Source: an uncultured Flavobacteriaceae bacterium
Lineage (GTDB): Bacteria; Bacteroidota; Bacteroidia; Flavobacteriales; Flavobacteriaceae
NCBI GenBank assembly: GCA_947497145.1
Contig: CANMFQ010000013.1
Coordinates: 1 to 64,000 of the forward strand
Reading direction: 5' to 3'
DNA: 64,000 bases
Under the pieces are notes generated by a model that did not search any database, was not told the DNA's origin, and saw nothing but the letters and a program-made list of their open reading frames with translations. A program made the position numbers and the translations under genes. Positions 18,145 through 27,759 of this stretch are shown here, piece by piece (the stretch's first letter is position 1; the number at the start of each line of letters is the position of its first letter).

Positions 18145-18876
18145 ATGAAAACAAAAAAAATAAATTATTTAAAAACACTTTTACTAGGGCTGCTTATTAC
18201 GGCAGGAACTACGATACAAGCACAGCAAATAACAGGTGATGCTGGAAAAATTGAAGATGCAAGTGTATCTCAAGTACTTAATGGAACCGTTAGGGTTATT
18301 GATAATAAAGGAACAAAAAAATACCTTCAAGTAAAAAATGGATTAACGCTTTTAACAGATACTACACCAGATGGTGGAATTATATCTACTTGGCAGTTAG
18401 GGGGTACCTTAACAAACAATACATATATTGATGCTACAGGCAAAATTTTCTCATTAGATGGACTAAAGCTAACTCCTTCTAGTGCGGCAGCTTCTACTAA
18501 TGCAACAGATCAATCTGTGGGTACAAATGGTACAACGCTGGGTTCTACAGGAACAGCAGCTACAGGAACAGGTTGGACTGTTTTAATTAGAGACGAAGCT
18601 ACGGGAGAAATAAGTAAAATGCTAGTTTCTAACCTCATAGAAGGTGGGCATATGGAAGTTACAGCCGCTGCAAATGCCACAGTACCTACTATAGCAGATG
18701 CTTCTATACCAGGAGAGTATCAAAAAGTTGCTGTCTATAGAAACGGAGCAAAATTAAGAGCGAATGTCGATTATTCTGTTGCTGCAGGAGCCGTTACTTT
18801 AACTCCTGTTTCTGCTGCCCCAAATGATTGGAGCATTTATTCTGGTGATATTTTTGAAGTCCAATGGATTCACTAA
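18145..18876 (+). CDS. Secreted modular protein
   Basis: Signal peptide; RVIDNKGTKKYLQVKNGLTLLTDTTP (shared with 19909 CDS) and C-terminal VAVYRNGAKLRANVDYSV module (shared with 16993 CDS). Confidence 0.65.
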   Translation: MKTKKINYLKTLLLGLLITAGTTIQAQQITGDAGKIEDASVSQVLNGTVRVIDNKGTKKYLQVKNGLTLLTDTTPDGGIISTWQLGGTLTNNTYIDATGKIFSLDGLKLTPSSAAASTNATDQSVGTNGTTLGSTGTAATGTGWTVLIRDEATGEISKMLVSNLIEGGHMEVTAAANATVPTIADASIPGEYQKVAVYRNGAKLRANVDYSVAAGAVTLTPVSAAPNDWSIYSGDIFEVQWIH

Positions 18877-19043
18877 AATCAGCTTTTTCACTCCTCCCTA
18901 AATCTTATAATTAACTACTAAAAAAGTGCTATGCAAAGCTATTGAAAATAAAAAAATTGTATCAATTACGAAACAAACAACATAGTAAACAGTATAAAAT
19001 CAAGTAATTACATACAATTTTCAACATAAATTACGAGAGTCTG

Positions 19044-19850
19044 TTGAATATACTCAAACAAATACTAAAGACAAATCTATTTTCCTATCAGCGGAATAAG
19101 TACGTTTTGGTAGCTGTGGAGGGTATGGTCATCAATTACTCGTCTAAATATCTTACTATGGATAGTAACGCTAACCTTTATAAAACACATACAGAGCATC
19201 CCTATTGCGATATTGTACAAAGTGAATACCGCAAAAGAGGTCGTAAGTTGTTCTTGTATCTTGAAAAAACAAGCGTAAACCGTTCATTTTTTTTAAAGAT
19301 ATATCAAGATCATTTCGGCATAGATAGTACGCCCTTCGCATATTGGAAGCTGACTAAATGCCGGCAAAATAAATTTTACCACATCGCTACGTACGGCGTA
19401 CCAAACAAAGATTACGGCACTGTGCAGTCTGCTATGTATTATCCGTATACACCTCATACAAACGGTACTGTAGGTGCTATTTTTAAGCGTCTAGCCTTAA
19501 GCCCTACTTCACCACAAGGGCTACAGTATTGCAAGGATAAAAAAACACCGCAAAAAAACTACACCCAAAGTGGTGATTGGGATTATCCCTCTGGCAAACA
19601 TCTCTTAAACCCATTCCAAACAACAAGTACAAAACTAAATACACCACCTACGAATAAAAAAAAATATAGAAAACACCCCTATATCGACCCAAAACCCCAA
19701 AAAAAAATAGAGACACTATTTTCTCGATGGTGCACCCTGTTCATAATAAAAAATTACACGAAATACGTTGAGGGTTTAAAAACAAGATTAGTATCCAAAA
19801 TAGCAACACGAGTCATAGTTCAGTTTAGTCACAAAGTTGTCTTTAATTGA
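19044..19850 (+). CDS. Hypothetical basic protein, orphan
   Basis: Open 268-codon frame with a TTG start; Lys/Tyr/Thr-rich; no recognisable domain or signal peptide. May be non-genic. Confidence 0.3.
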   Translation: MNILKQILKTNLFSYQRNKYVLVAVEGMVINYSSKYLTMDSNANLYKTHTEHPYCDIVQSEYRKRGRKLFLYLEKTSVNRSFFLKIYQDHFGIDSTPFAYWKLTKCRQNKFYHIATYGVPNKDYGTVQSAMYYPYTPHTNGTVGAIFKRLALSPTSPQGLQYCKDKKTPQKNYTQSGDWDYPSGKHLLNPFQTTSTKLNTPPTNKKKYRKHPYIDPKPQKKIETLFSRWCTLFIIKNYTKYVEGLKTRLVSKIATRVIVQFSHKVVFN

Positions 19851-19908
19851 AATACAAACAACATCATAATAAGTACTATTTAAAATATAACGAGTTATAA
19901 AAATTAAG

Positions 19909-22900
19909 ATGAATAACTATATAAAACTAAGCATTCTACTATTTGTTTTATCCTTTAGCAGTGTACTACATGCACAAGAGGTTAGGGTAATAGACAATAA
20001 AGGAACCATTAAAAAAATTAAAAACAATCAGGTAAAAACGGCTAGTACCGCCCCTACTAATCCATTAGAAGGCGATGTATGGTTTGACACCACAACTAAC
20101 ATTTCTAAAATTTACGATGGTACACAATGGTTGGTTATCGATTTAGACAGGGTCACTACAAGTACTACAGCACCTACCGCTCCTGTAATTGGCGATGTTT
20201 GGATTGACGATAGCACCTCTCCAAATAGCAACAAAATTTGGGATGGCGCACAATGGAACACCCTAGGGAATGGCAGTAGTTGGACTCTGAATGGAAATGC
20301 AGGTACAGACCCTGCGGTAAATTTCATAGGCACTACTGATGCTAAAGATTTGGTAATAAAAGCAAATAATACCGAAGAACTTAGAGTTAAAGCAAGTAAC
20401 GGACAAGTTTTAATCAATCAAGCCACTTCGAATAGTGATTTTCCATTAATGATAAAAGCAAATGGTAGTCTACATAATCTTTTAGCATTTCAAAATACTA
20501 CTAACGACACAAAATGGCATGTAAATCTTTCTGGAAATGGTTTAAACTTTGCAGAAACCAATGTTAATAATTATAGGCTTTTTCTTAAAGAAGGTGGTGA
20601 TGTAGGTGTTGGTACAGCAACCCCTACTGCAAAATTGCATATTAACGATGCTACTGACTTTGACCTTGCAGCAGGCAGAAGACCACCTTTACGGGTAGGT
20701 ACCACCACTGGCCTTCATTTAGATATTGATGGTAATGAGATTGGAGCTTACGATAACAATACATTTGCTCAGTTACGTATTAATGCTTCTGGTTCTACAT
20801 CTAATACACTAATAAACCCTGACGGTGGTAATGTAGGTATAGGTACAAATAACGCTACAGAAAAATTAGAAATAACTAATGGAGGTATTCAATTGAATGA
20901 ACAATATGGAATAGGTTTTAGAGGAGAAAGACCTTTAAATAGTAGTGTATTAAATGATGGTGCTAAAATATATTACCATGGCGATTATTTTGGTACAGAT
21001 GTAGACGCTCTTGTTATTGAAAAAACAGATAAGGATGGTGATGATGCTGATGGCGGTATTGTTTTTACCGAGAAAGGACAGGATAATATTCGTGAAACAC
21101 AAATGGTTATTCGAAATTCTAAAGTAGGTGTTAACTTAAGTGCCCCAACAACCACATTAGATGTAAACGGTCAAGTGCGTATTCGTGACGGTAATCCAGG
21201 GGCAGGAAAAGTACTAACCTCAGATGCAACAGGTTTAGCAACATGGCAAGCAGTACCTAGCAGTGCAGACAATTTAGGAAACCACACAGCAACACAAAAT
21301 CTTAACTTATCTACCTTTAAATTAGTAGGCAACAATGGAAGCAATGGAATTTCTATAGCGAATAATGGTAATGTAGGGATTGGTACAAATTCGCTAAGTG
21401 CTAATTTACATGTTTTCAACTCTTCAGGAGACACAAAGGCCATTTTTGGAAAAGAAAATACAGATGCCGTACATCTAATAAGCTCTGGAACAAGTTCTTA
21501 CATAGGCTTAGGAACAATTAACACAGGTGCAGGTTCTAGAGGGCTATTTGAATATGATAGGACTAGTGGAAAATTACATTATTTAAATGGAGTATCTGGC
21601 ACAGAAACTGAGAGATTAACAATACACCCAACAGGTAATGTTGGTATTGGCACAACAAATCCGGCAACAACTTTAGATGTTAATGGACAGGTAAAAATTT
21701 CAGGAGGAGCTCCAGCAGCAGGTAAAGTACTAACCTCAGATGCAGCAGGCCTAGCAACATGGCAAGCAGTACCTAGCAGTGCAGATAACTTAGGGAACCA
21801 CACCGCAACACAAAACCTTAATTTAGCCACACATAAATTAGTGGGTAATAATGGTAGCTCTGGAATTTCTATTGCTAATAATGGTAATGTAGGTATAAAT
21901 ACTTCTACACCTGAAACAACCTTAGATGTTAATGGGAATTCAAATACGAATAGTTTAGCAATTTCTGGCAATGGTGTATCGGGTGGTTTTCCTGCTGGAA
22001 ATCATTGGCGTTTTGGACAAAGTTCAACTGATAATGACCTGCTAATAGGAAGAAATGGTAACAGCTCAGTTATTACTATCAAGAGAGCTACTAATAACAC
22101 CCTAATCAATACAGGTAAAGTAGGTATTGGCACAACAACACCAAGTGATAGACTTACCGTTCATAATGGTGCTATTATAAATTCTTCTAACAATAGCATT
22201 GTTGGAATTGGTTTTAAGCCAGATTTTAGTACTAACAACAGTGCCAATGAAAATCAAATAAGGTTTATGTCTACTGGTCTTGGTGATGGTAGTAATGGCT
22301 ATAAATTTTCATGGCGTAATGATGATGGATCACAACGAGTAGACCCAATATTTTTTCATAAAAACGGGAATATTGGAATAAACACCAATTTACCTTCTGC
22401 TACTCTAGATGTTTTCGGCCAAATAAAAATTTCTGGAGGAACACCAGGAGCAGGAAAAGTACTAACCTCTGATGCAGCAGGCCTAGCAACATGGCAAGCA
22501 GTACCAAGTAGTGCAGACAACTTAGGGAATCATACAGCAACACAAAACCTTAATTTAGCTACCCATAAATTAGTGGGTAACGGAGGAACTTCAGGAATCG
22601 CTATAAATAATTCGGGGAAAGTAGAAATTACTTCTACCAGTAATAATTTACTAAAATTAAAAAACATCAATAGTGCGGATCCTGTAGTTGCTGCTTCATA
22701 TATTGAGTTTTTAACCTCAAATAATACCAGAACAGGCTATGTAGGTGATGGTAGTTCAGGATCTAATGCAATGAGCTTTAATGCTGAACAAGGAAATGCT
22801 AATATTCTTGCAAAAGATGACATCACATTTCGTACTAATGGTTCACAAAAAGCTATAATAAAAGCAAATGGTAGAATGGGTATTGGTACAACAAACCCAG

Positions 22901-24549
22901 GTGCCTTTTTACATGTAGCTAGTGATATTAATGCAGGACCAGGTGTTGTTCCTCCATTTAAAATAGGGCCAAATGCTGGTATACATCTTGATTTTGATGG
23001 TAATGAAATTTTAGCTTTTAATGGTGGTGTTTTCTCTGATTTATTTCTTACTTCAGCAAAAACCATTATTAATAAAGATGGTGGTAATGTTGGTATTGGA
23101 TTAGTTGATCCAGATACAAAATTAACAGTTAAATCAAATACCTTAGGAACTAATGTTGGAGCAGAATCAAGAATGATACGTGGTATAACGCAAACTTCAT
23201 CATCTAATGAGAGTAAATTAGATTTCAAAACGAGAAGACATATAGCAGGGAATAACTGGGCCGGAACGTCTTCTAGAATACAAAGAAAAGTAGATAATAC
23301 AAACCAAGCTTTTATTGATTTTGGAATTCAAGGAATAAGTGGAAATACTGGATTAGGTTTTGGTACAGGTAGCAACAATAATACAACAAGAATGGTTATT
23401 AGTGAAAATGGTAATGTTGGTATTGGAACAACTTCCCCTGGTGCTCCTCTAGAGATTGCTGCTACAAATCATAAATTATTAAAATTAAAAGATACCGGTA
23501 GCTCAGATCCTGTATCTGCCATAGCATTTATAGAGTTTACCACTTCTAATGATACTAGAATGGGATATATAGGAGATGGAAATGGCGGGAATGATACATT
23601 TGAATTTAGTGCTGCTCAAGGAGATGCTCGTATTGCCGCTAAAGATGACATTAGATTTGCTACTAATAATACACAAAAAGCTATTATAAAAGCAAATGGT
23701 AATGTAGGTATTGGTACAAATAACCCTACAGAAAAATTAGAAATAGCTAATGGCGGCATACAATTGAACGGGAATTATGGTATAGGATTTAATCAGGAGG
23801 AACCATTAAATAGCGACCCTTTAGGTGATGGCGCTAAAATATATTATGACTCTTCATATTTTGGAGGCAGTACAGACGCACTAGTCATAGAAAAAACAGA
23901 TATTCTTCAACCCAATCCAGATGGGGGAATTGTTTTTGCTAAAAAAGGTGGAGACAAAGCTAGAGTAACACAAATGGTTATTCGTGGTGACGGTAATGTT
24001 GGTATCGGTGTAGAAACTCCATCCGCTAAACTAGAAGTTTGTGGTAACGCAAAAATAGTAGGGCGAATTTACGCCAATACCAGCAGCTTATCGGCAGGCT
24101 TAACTTGTTCTTCTGATGAGCGTTTAAAAAAGAATATTCTTAATTACAACAATGCCCTGCAAACAATTAGCCTTTTAAAAGGAAAACAATACAACTGGCG
24201 TAACAAAAAATTTACAAACAGAGGTTTTGATGCACGTATTAAATATGGGTTTATTGCTCAGGAAGTAGAAAAGGTTTTACCTAGTTTAGTATATGAAGAC
24301 GAAAAAGGGTTTAAATCTGTAGATTATATTCAGGTTATCCCTATTCTTACCAATGCTATTCAAGAACAACAAACGGAATTGGCACAAATAAAAGAACAAA
24401 ACAAACAGTTACTAGCAAAACTAGAAGCTATAGAAACAGAAAATGGGGCTATAAAAACGCAACTGTCTAGCTTAGCTGAAATGAAAGATGAACTACAAGA
24501 AATTAAAGCATTACTAAGTAGTGACTGGTCAGAAATACCAAAAAAATAA
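19909..24549 (+). CDS. Large modular tail-fibre domain protein with C-terminal Peptidase_S74 intramolecular chaperone
   Basis: 1546 aa; many NxGNVGIGTxxP repeats; C-terminal SSDERLKKNI...LKGKQYNWRNKKF...KYGFIAQEVEKVLPSLV..KSVDYIQVIPILTNAIQEQQ, then coiled coil. Confidence 0.9.
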   Translation: MNNYIKLSILLFVLSFSSVLHAQEVRVIDNKGTIKKIKNNQVKTASTAPTNPLEGDVWFDTTTNISKIYDGTQWLVIDLDRVTTSTTAPTAPVIGDVWIDDSTSPNSNKIWDGAQWNTLGNGSSWTLNGNAGTDPAVNFIGTTDAKDLVIKANNTEELRVKASNGQVLINQATSNSDFPLMIKANGSLHNLLAFQNTTNDTKWHVNLSGNGLNFAETNVNNYRLFLKEGGDVGVGTATPTAKLHINDATDFDLAAGRRPPLRVGTTTGLHLDIDGNEIGAYDNNTFAQLRINASGSTSNTLINPDGGNVGIGTNNATEKLEITNGGIQLNEQYGIGFRGERPLNSSVLNDGAKIYYHGDYFGTDVDALVIEKTDKDGDDADGGIVFTEKGQDNIRETQMVIRNSKVGVNLSAPTTTLDVNGQVRIRDGNPGAGKVLTSDATGLATWQAVPSSADNLGNHTATQNLNLSTFKLVGNNGSNGISIANNGNVGIGTNSLSANLHVFNSSGDTKAIFGKENTDAVHLISSGTSSYIGLGTINTGAGSRGLFEYDRTSGKLHYLNGVSGTETERLTIHPTGNVGIGTTNPATTLDVNGQVKISGGAPAAGKVLTSDAAGLATWQAVPSSADNLGNHTATQNLNLATHKLVGNNGSSGISIANNGNVGINTSTPETTLDVNGNSNTNSLAISGNGVSGGFPAGNHWRFGQSSTDNDLLIGRNGNSSVITIKRATNNTLINTGKVGIGTTTPSDRLTVHNGAIINSSNNSIVGIGFKPDFSTNNSANENQIRFMSTGLGDGSNGYKFSWRNDDGSQRVDPIFFHKNGNIGINTNLPSATLDVFGQIKISGGTPGAGKVLTSDAAGLATWQAVPSSADNLGNHTATQNLNLATHKLVGNGGTSGIAINNSGKVEITSTSNNLLKLKNINSADPVVAASYIEFLTSNNTRTGYVGDGSSGSNAMSFNAEQGNANILAKDDITFRTNGSQKAIIKANGRMGIGTTNPGAFLHVASDINAGPGVVPPFKIGPNAGIHLDFDGNEILAFNGGVFSDLFLTSAKTIINKDGGNVGIGLVDPDTKLTVKSNTLGTNVGAESRMIRGITQTSSSNESKLDFKTRRHIAGNNWAGTSSRIQRKVDNTNQAFIDFGIQGISGNTGLGFGTGSNNNTTRMVISENGNVGIGTTSPGAPLEIAATNHKLLKLKDTGSSDPVSAIAFIEFTTSNDTRMGYIGDGNGGNDTFEFSAAQGDARIAAKDDIRFATNNTQKAIIKANGNVGIGTNNPTEKLEIANGGIQLNGNYGIGFNQEEPLNSDPLGDGAKIYYDSSYFGGSTDALVIEKTDILQPNPDGGIVFAKKGGDKARVTQMVIRGDGNVGIGVETPSAKLEVCGNAKIVGRIYANTSSLSAGLTCSSDERLKKNILNYNNALQTISLLKGKQYNWRNKKFTNRGFDARIKYGFIAQEVEKVLPSLVYEDEKGFKSVDYIQVIPILTNAIQEQQTELAQIKEQNKQLLAKLEAIETENGAIKTQLSSLAEMKDELQEIKALLSSDWSEIPKK

Positions 24550-24600
24550 ACAGAAAATGAATCAAATGGTAAAAATTCGTTTCTTTTTGACCAGACACTA
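24519..24600 (+). repeat. Palindromic miniature element, copy B, overlapping the end of the 19909-24549 CDS
   Basis: TAGTGACTGGTC ... GACCAGACACTA (11/12 arm match); interior GAAATACCAAAAAAATAAA...TTTCTTTTTG shared with copy C. Confidence 0.65.
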
Positions 24601-24669
24601 CGTACTAAAAAAAATTCGCGTAACATGTACCTGATAGTCTCCTCCAGCGCTCAACATTGACGATATGCC

Positions 24670-25668
24670 CTACCCTTTCATATATTTACCAGGATTATTC
24701 TCAAAGCTAACTTTACAGCCGTCACAGCAAAAATAAACCTGCTCCCCTTCGTAAACCACAATATGCTTAGGATTCTTTTTTGACACGGGCACATTACAAA
24801 CAGGGTTGATATAATATTCTTCTGCAAAGGTGTTGGTTGCAGCTGTTTCAGCAGGCGTACTTTCTGCCTCCGTATTTGTTATTTCTACCGTAGTGGCCTT
24901 TCTAAAATGGGCGATAATATCAGCCAAAATACTGATAGCTACTTCACTTGCCAGCTTTGCGTTAATATCCAATCCCACCGGACTCCGCAGCTGATCAATA
25001 CGTTGTTCGCTCACCCCTTCCTTGAGTAAATAAGCTTTAATGTCTGTTGCTTTTTTGACACTAGCTACAAAACCAACATAACCCACAGCGGTTTGCAGGG
25101 CTTTTTTTACTGACAATGCATCATCTTCACCCTGAGTGGTAACAATAATATAGGTGTTTTGTAAATTTTTAAAGGGCGTAAAGTCTACAATATCTGCAAC
25201 GCTATTTGCTGTAGGAAACATTTGCACATCTGCAGCTGTTGCCATTACAGCAACTCTAAAATCAGCCGCTGCCGCCATTTGCACCAATTTTCGGGCAATA
25301 TTACTCTTACCTACAACAATCAATTCTGGTTGTGGTATTACGGGCTCTATAAGTACTTCTAAAGTTCCTTTACTTTGACATGACATAACGTATTCTTTAT
25401 AAGTTGCTGTTTGGCGTGTGCCGCCTTCTGGTGAAATTCTCACTCGTCGGTAACGTTTGGTTTTAATAACATCAAGCGCTTCTTTTATGACAATACCACG
25501 TACACAACCACCACCAATCCACCCGATAAGTTCACCTGTTTCTAAAATAATTGCCTTATCACCAACCTTACCAGAGCTTGGTGCTATACGATCTACCACT
25601 TGAGCAATGGCAAAATTGCTTCCTTGACCCAAGTAGGTTTCTATTTTTAATGCGAGTTCATTAAACAT
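24670..25668 (-). CDS. XdhC family protein (molybdenum hydroxylase maturation) fused to C-terminal YHS domain
   Basis: GKVGDKAIILETGELIGWIGGGCVRGIVIKEAL (XdhC/CoxI), Rossmann region, C-terminal YINPVCNVPVSKKN..YFCCDGCKVSFENNPGKY. Confidence 0.9.
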   Translation of the reverse strand: MFNELALKIETYLGQGSNFAIAQVVDRIAPSSGKVGDKAIILETGELIGWIGGGCVRGIVIKEALDVIKTKRYRRVRISPEGGTRQTATYKEYVMSCQSKGTLEVLIEPVIPQPELIVVGKSNIARKLVQMAAAADFRVAVMATAADVQMFPTANSVADIVDFTPFKNLQNTYIIVTTQGEDDALSVKKALQTAVGYVGFVASVKKATDIKAYLLKEGVSEQRIDQLRSPVGLDINAKLASEVAISILADIIAHFRKATTVEITNTEAESTPAETAATNTFAEEYYINPVCNVPVSKKNPKHIVVYEGEQVYFCCDGCKVSFENNPGKYMKG

Positions 25669-26794
25669 TCATCAATAATTTTTCTAATTTTAGTAAACTG
25701 TCTAAGTTATGCGCCGATTCAAATGCGTCTAAATGTGGCATAACATTTACAATGCCTTTTTGTATGGGCTGATACCCTTCCATCCCCTTCAAAGGATTTA
25801 ACCATACCAGTGTTTTACATTTATTTTTAATAGTGCGTACCGCTTCTTTAAGCTCGGTAACATTTCCCGTTTCAAGCCCGTCACTTAATATAACTACAAC
25901 ATGTTTTTGGCTCAAAAATTTGCTTCCATACGTGTTCAAAAATTCTGTTAACGATTCGCCAATCTTTGTTCCGCTTGACCATGAGTGTACATTACTACCA
26001 ATCTGCTTCAAAATCAACTGCTCATTATTTTGTCGCAACAAGGGGGTAATATGCGTTAAATGTGTACTAAAGGTAAAGAACTCTAAACTTTTAAAATACT
26101 TTTTCAATACCATTACATACCGCAAAAGATAGTAGCTATAGGTGTCCATAGAACCACTCACATCGAGTATAAACACCACTTTACGCTTTTCTTTGCGTTT
26201 CTTTTTGTGTGCTAATTTTAAGAGTAAACCTCCCTTTTCTATACCGTGTCGTATGGTTTTTCTTATTGCTATCTTTCCCTTATTCGCTGTTTTTAAACGT
26301 CGTTTAACACGCATACTCATTTGATGAAAAAGAGCTTCCGCCAATTCCTCCAAACGTTCTTTATCGGTAATAGCTACTTTTGAAAAATCAGTTACCCGCA
26401 AACGGCTATTTTCATTAGCGCCTTTGGTTTCCTTGGCTTCAATGTTGCTTTCCTTTTTAGGAATATTAAATTTAGCTCCCAAAAAGATTACTGTAGCGGT
26501 ATCTGGTTCTTTTTTAAGTTGCTGTAACTGCTTTTTTCGTTGTTCTAATTTCGACTCATAATAACGACTCCAAAAACGATTAAACATTTCATCAAAACGT
26601 TCAAAATGCTCTCGACGAGTACAAAAAATAGCTTTTAAACTATGGTGAAATAATCTACGATCAAGTGCGTAACCTCGCTTAGCCACTTCAAAAGCATCAT
26701 ATGTTTCCTGTGGCCCCAAAACAAAGTGTCGCTCTCTACAATATATTGTAAAGTCGATAATACGTTCTTTAAATGTTTTGGTTACTTCTTGCAT
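25661..26794 (-). CDS. coxE: VWA domain-containing CoxE-like protein
   Basis: VVFILDVSGSMDTYSYYLLRY MIDAS and CoxE layout; downstream of a MoxR ATPase. Confidence 0.85.
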   Translation of the reverse strand: MQEVTKTFKERIIDFTIYCRERHFVLGPQETYDAFEVAKRGYALDRRLFHHSLKAIFCTRREHFERFDEMFNRFWSRYYESKLEQRKKQLQQLKKEPDTATVIFLGAKFNIPKKESNIEAKETKGANENSRLRVTDFSKVAITDKERLEELAEALFHQMSMRVKRRLKTANKGKIAIRKTIRHGIEKGGLLLKLAHKKKRKEKRKVVFILDVSGSMDTYSYYLLRYVMVLKKYFKSLEFFTFSTHLTHITPLLRQNNEQLILKQIGSNVHSWSSGTKIGESLTEFLNTYGSKFLSQKHVVVILSDGLETGNVTELKEAVRTIKNKCKTLVWLNPLKGMEGYQPIQKGIVNVMPHLDAFESAHNLDSLLKLEKLLMNV

Positions 26795-26827
26795 AAAAGG
26801 AGAATTACTAACACACTAGACAGGGGT

Positions 26828-27688
26828 TTACAAAAATTCTTGAACCGTTTTATTACGCACAAATGCAACATCATCTTTATGCTTTAACACACTACCAATC
26901 GTTGTTTTCACAATCGCATCGGTAATATGTGTTTGATTCATTAGTAACAGTGTTTTTGCCCAGTCTAACGATTCAGCAATGCCTGGTGGTTTATGGAGGT
27001 TTGATTTTCGAAGATTGTGAATAAAAGTTACTATTTGCGCTGCAAGTTGCTGATCAATATGCGGCAGCTTTTTAGCTATAATATCAATTTCCTTGGTTTT
27101 TGAAGGAAAATCTACCCAATGATACAAACAGCGTCTACGCAAGGCATCGCTAAGTTCTCGGGTTCTGTTAGATGTTAAAATAACCAAAGGCTTTGAAACT
27201 GCTTTTATGGTACCCAATTCTGGGATGCTTATTTGAAAATCAGATAGTAATTCTAGTAGATACGCTTCAAATTCTTCATCAGCACGATCAATTTCATCTA
27301 TTAATAAAACTACAGGCTTTTGGGCGCTTATTGCCTGTAATAAGGGGCGTTTAAGCACGTAGTCCATGCCAAAAATTTGATTTCCCAACTGTTTTTTATC
27401 CTTTTCTTGCTCAAATAGTTTGATGTGGAGCAACTGCTTCTGATAGTTCCATTCATAAATGGTGGTACTAACATCTAAACCTTCATAGCATTGCAAGCGA
27501 ATAAGGGATGTATGTAAATGCTCAGCCAAGGTTTTTGCCAACATCGTTTTACCCACACCCGGATTACCTTCTAAAAGCAATGGTTTTTCTAAATTTTTTA
27601 AAAGAAAAACAGCTGTTGCCAACTCGTCATTTAAAATATAATCATGCTCATAAAAATCTTCTATAAGCCTTGCTATTTCTGTATTCAA
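26828..27688 (-). CDS. coxD: MoxR/CoxD-type AAA+ ATPase
   Basis: LLEGNPGVGKTMLAKTLAEHL Walker A, VLLIDEIDRADEEFEAYLLE Walker B. Confidence 0.88.
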   Translation of the reverse strand: MNTEIARLIEDFYEHDYILNDELATAVFLLKNLEKPLLLEGNPGVGKTMLAKTLAEHLHTSLIRLQCYEGLDVSTTIYEWNYQKQLLHIKLFEQEKDKKQLGNQIFGMDYVLKRPLLQAISAQKPVVLLIDEIDRADEEFEAYLLELLSDFQISIPELGTIKAVSKPLVILTSNRTRELSDALRRRCLYHWVDFPSKTKEIDIIAKKLPHIDQQLAAQIVTFIHNLRKSNLHKPPGIAESLDWAKTLLLMNQTHITDAIVKTTIGSVLKHKDDVAFVRNKTVQEFL

Positions 27689-27759
27689 TAGTGTTAATTT
27701 AGAAAAGCTATGCCCAAGCTGCGCATAGCTTTTGTTAAAACCGTAATGTACATCAAAAA

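Noticed and set aside
20112-23228. Antisense ORFs (101, 90, 130 and 163 aa) within the tail-fibre-like gene
   Set aside because: Repetitive shadow ORFs of the sense repeats (e.g. PIPTLPL repeats opposite NVGIGT).
15820-24549. Prophage or eCIS (contractile injection system) locus
   Set aside because: Tail-fibre/S74 modules are present, but no sheath, tube, baseplate, portal, capsid, terminase or integrase genes lie nearby.
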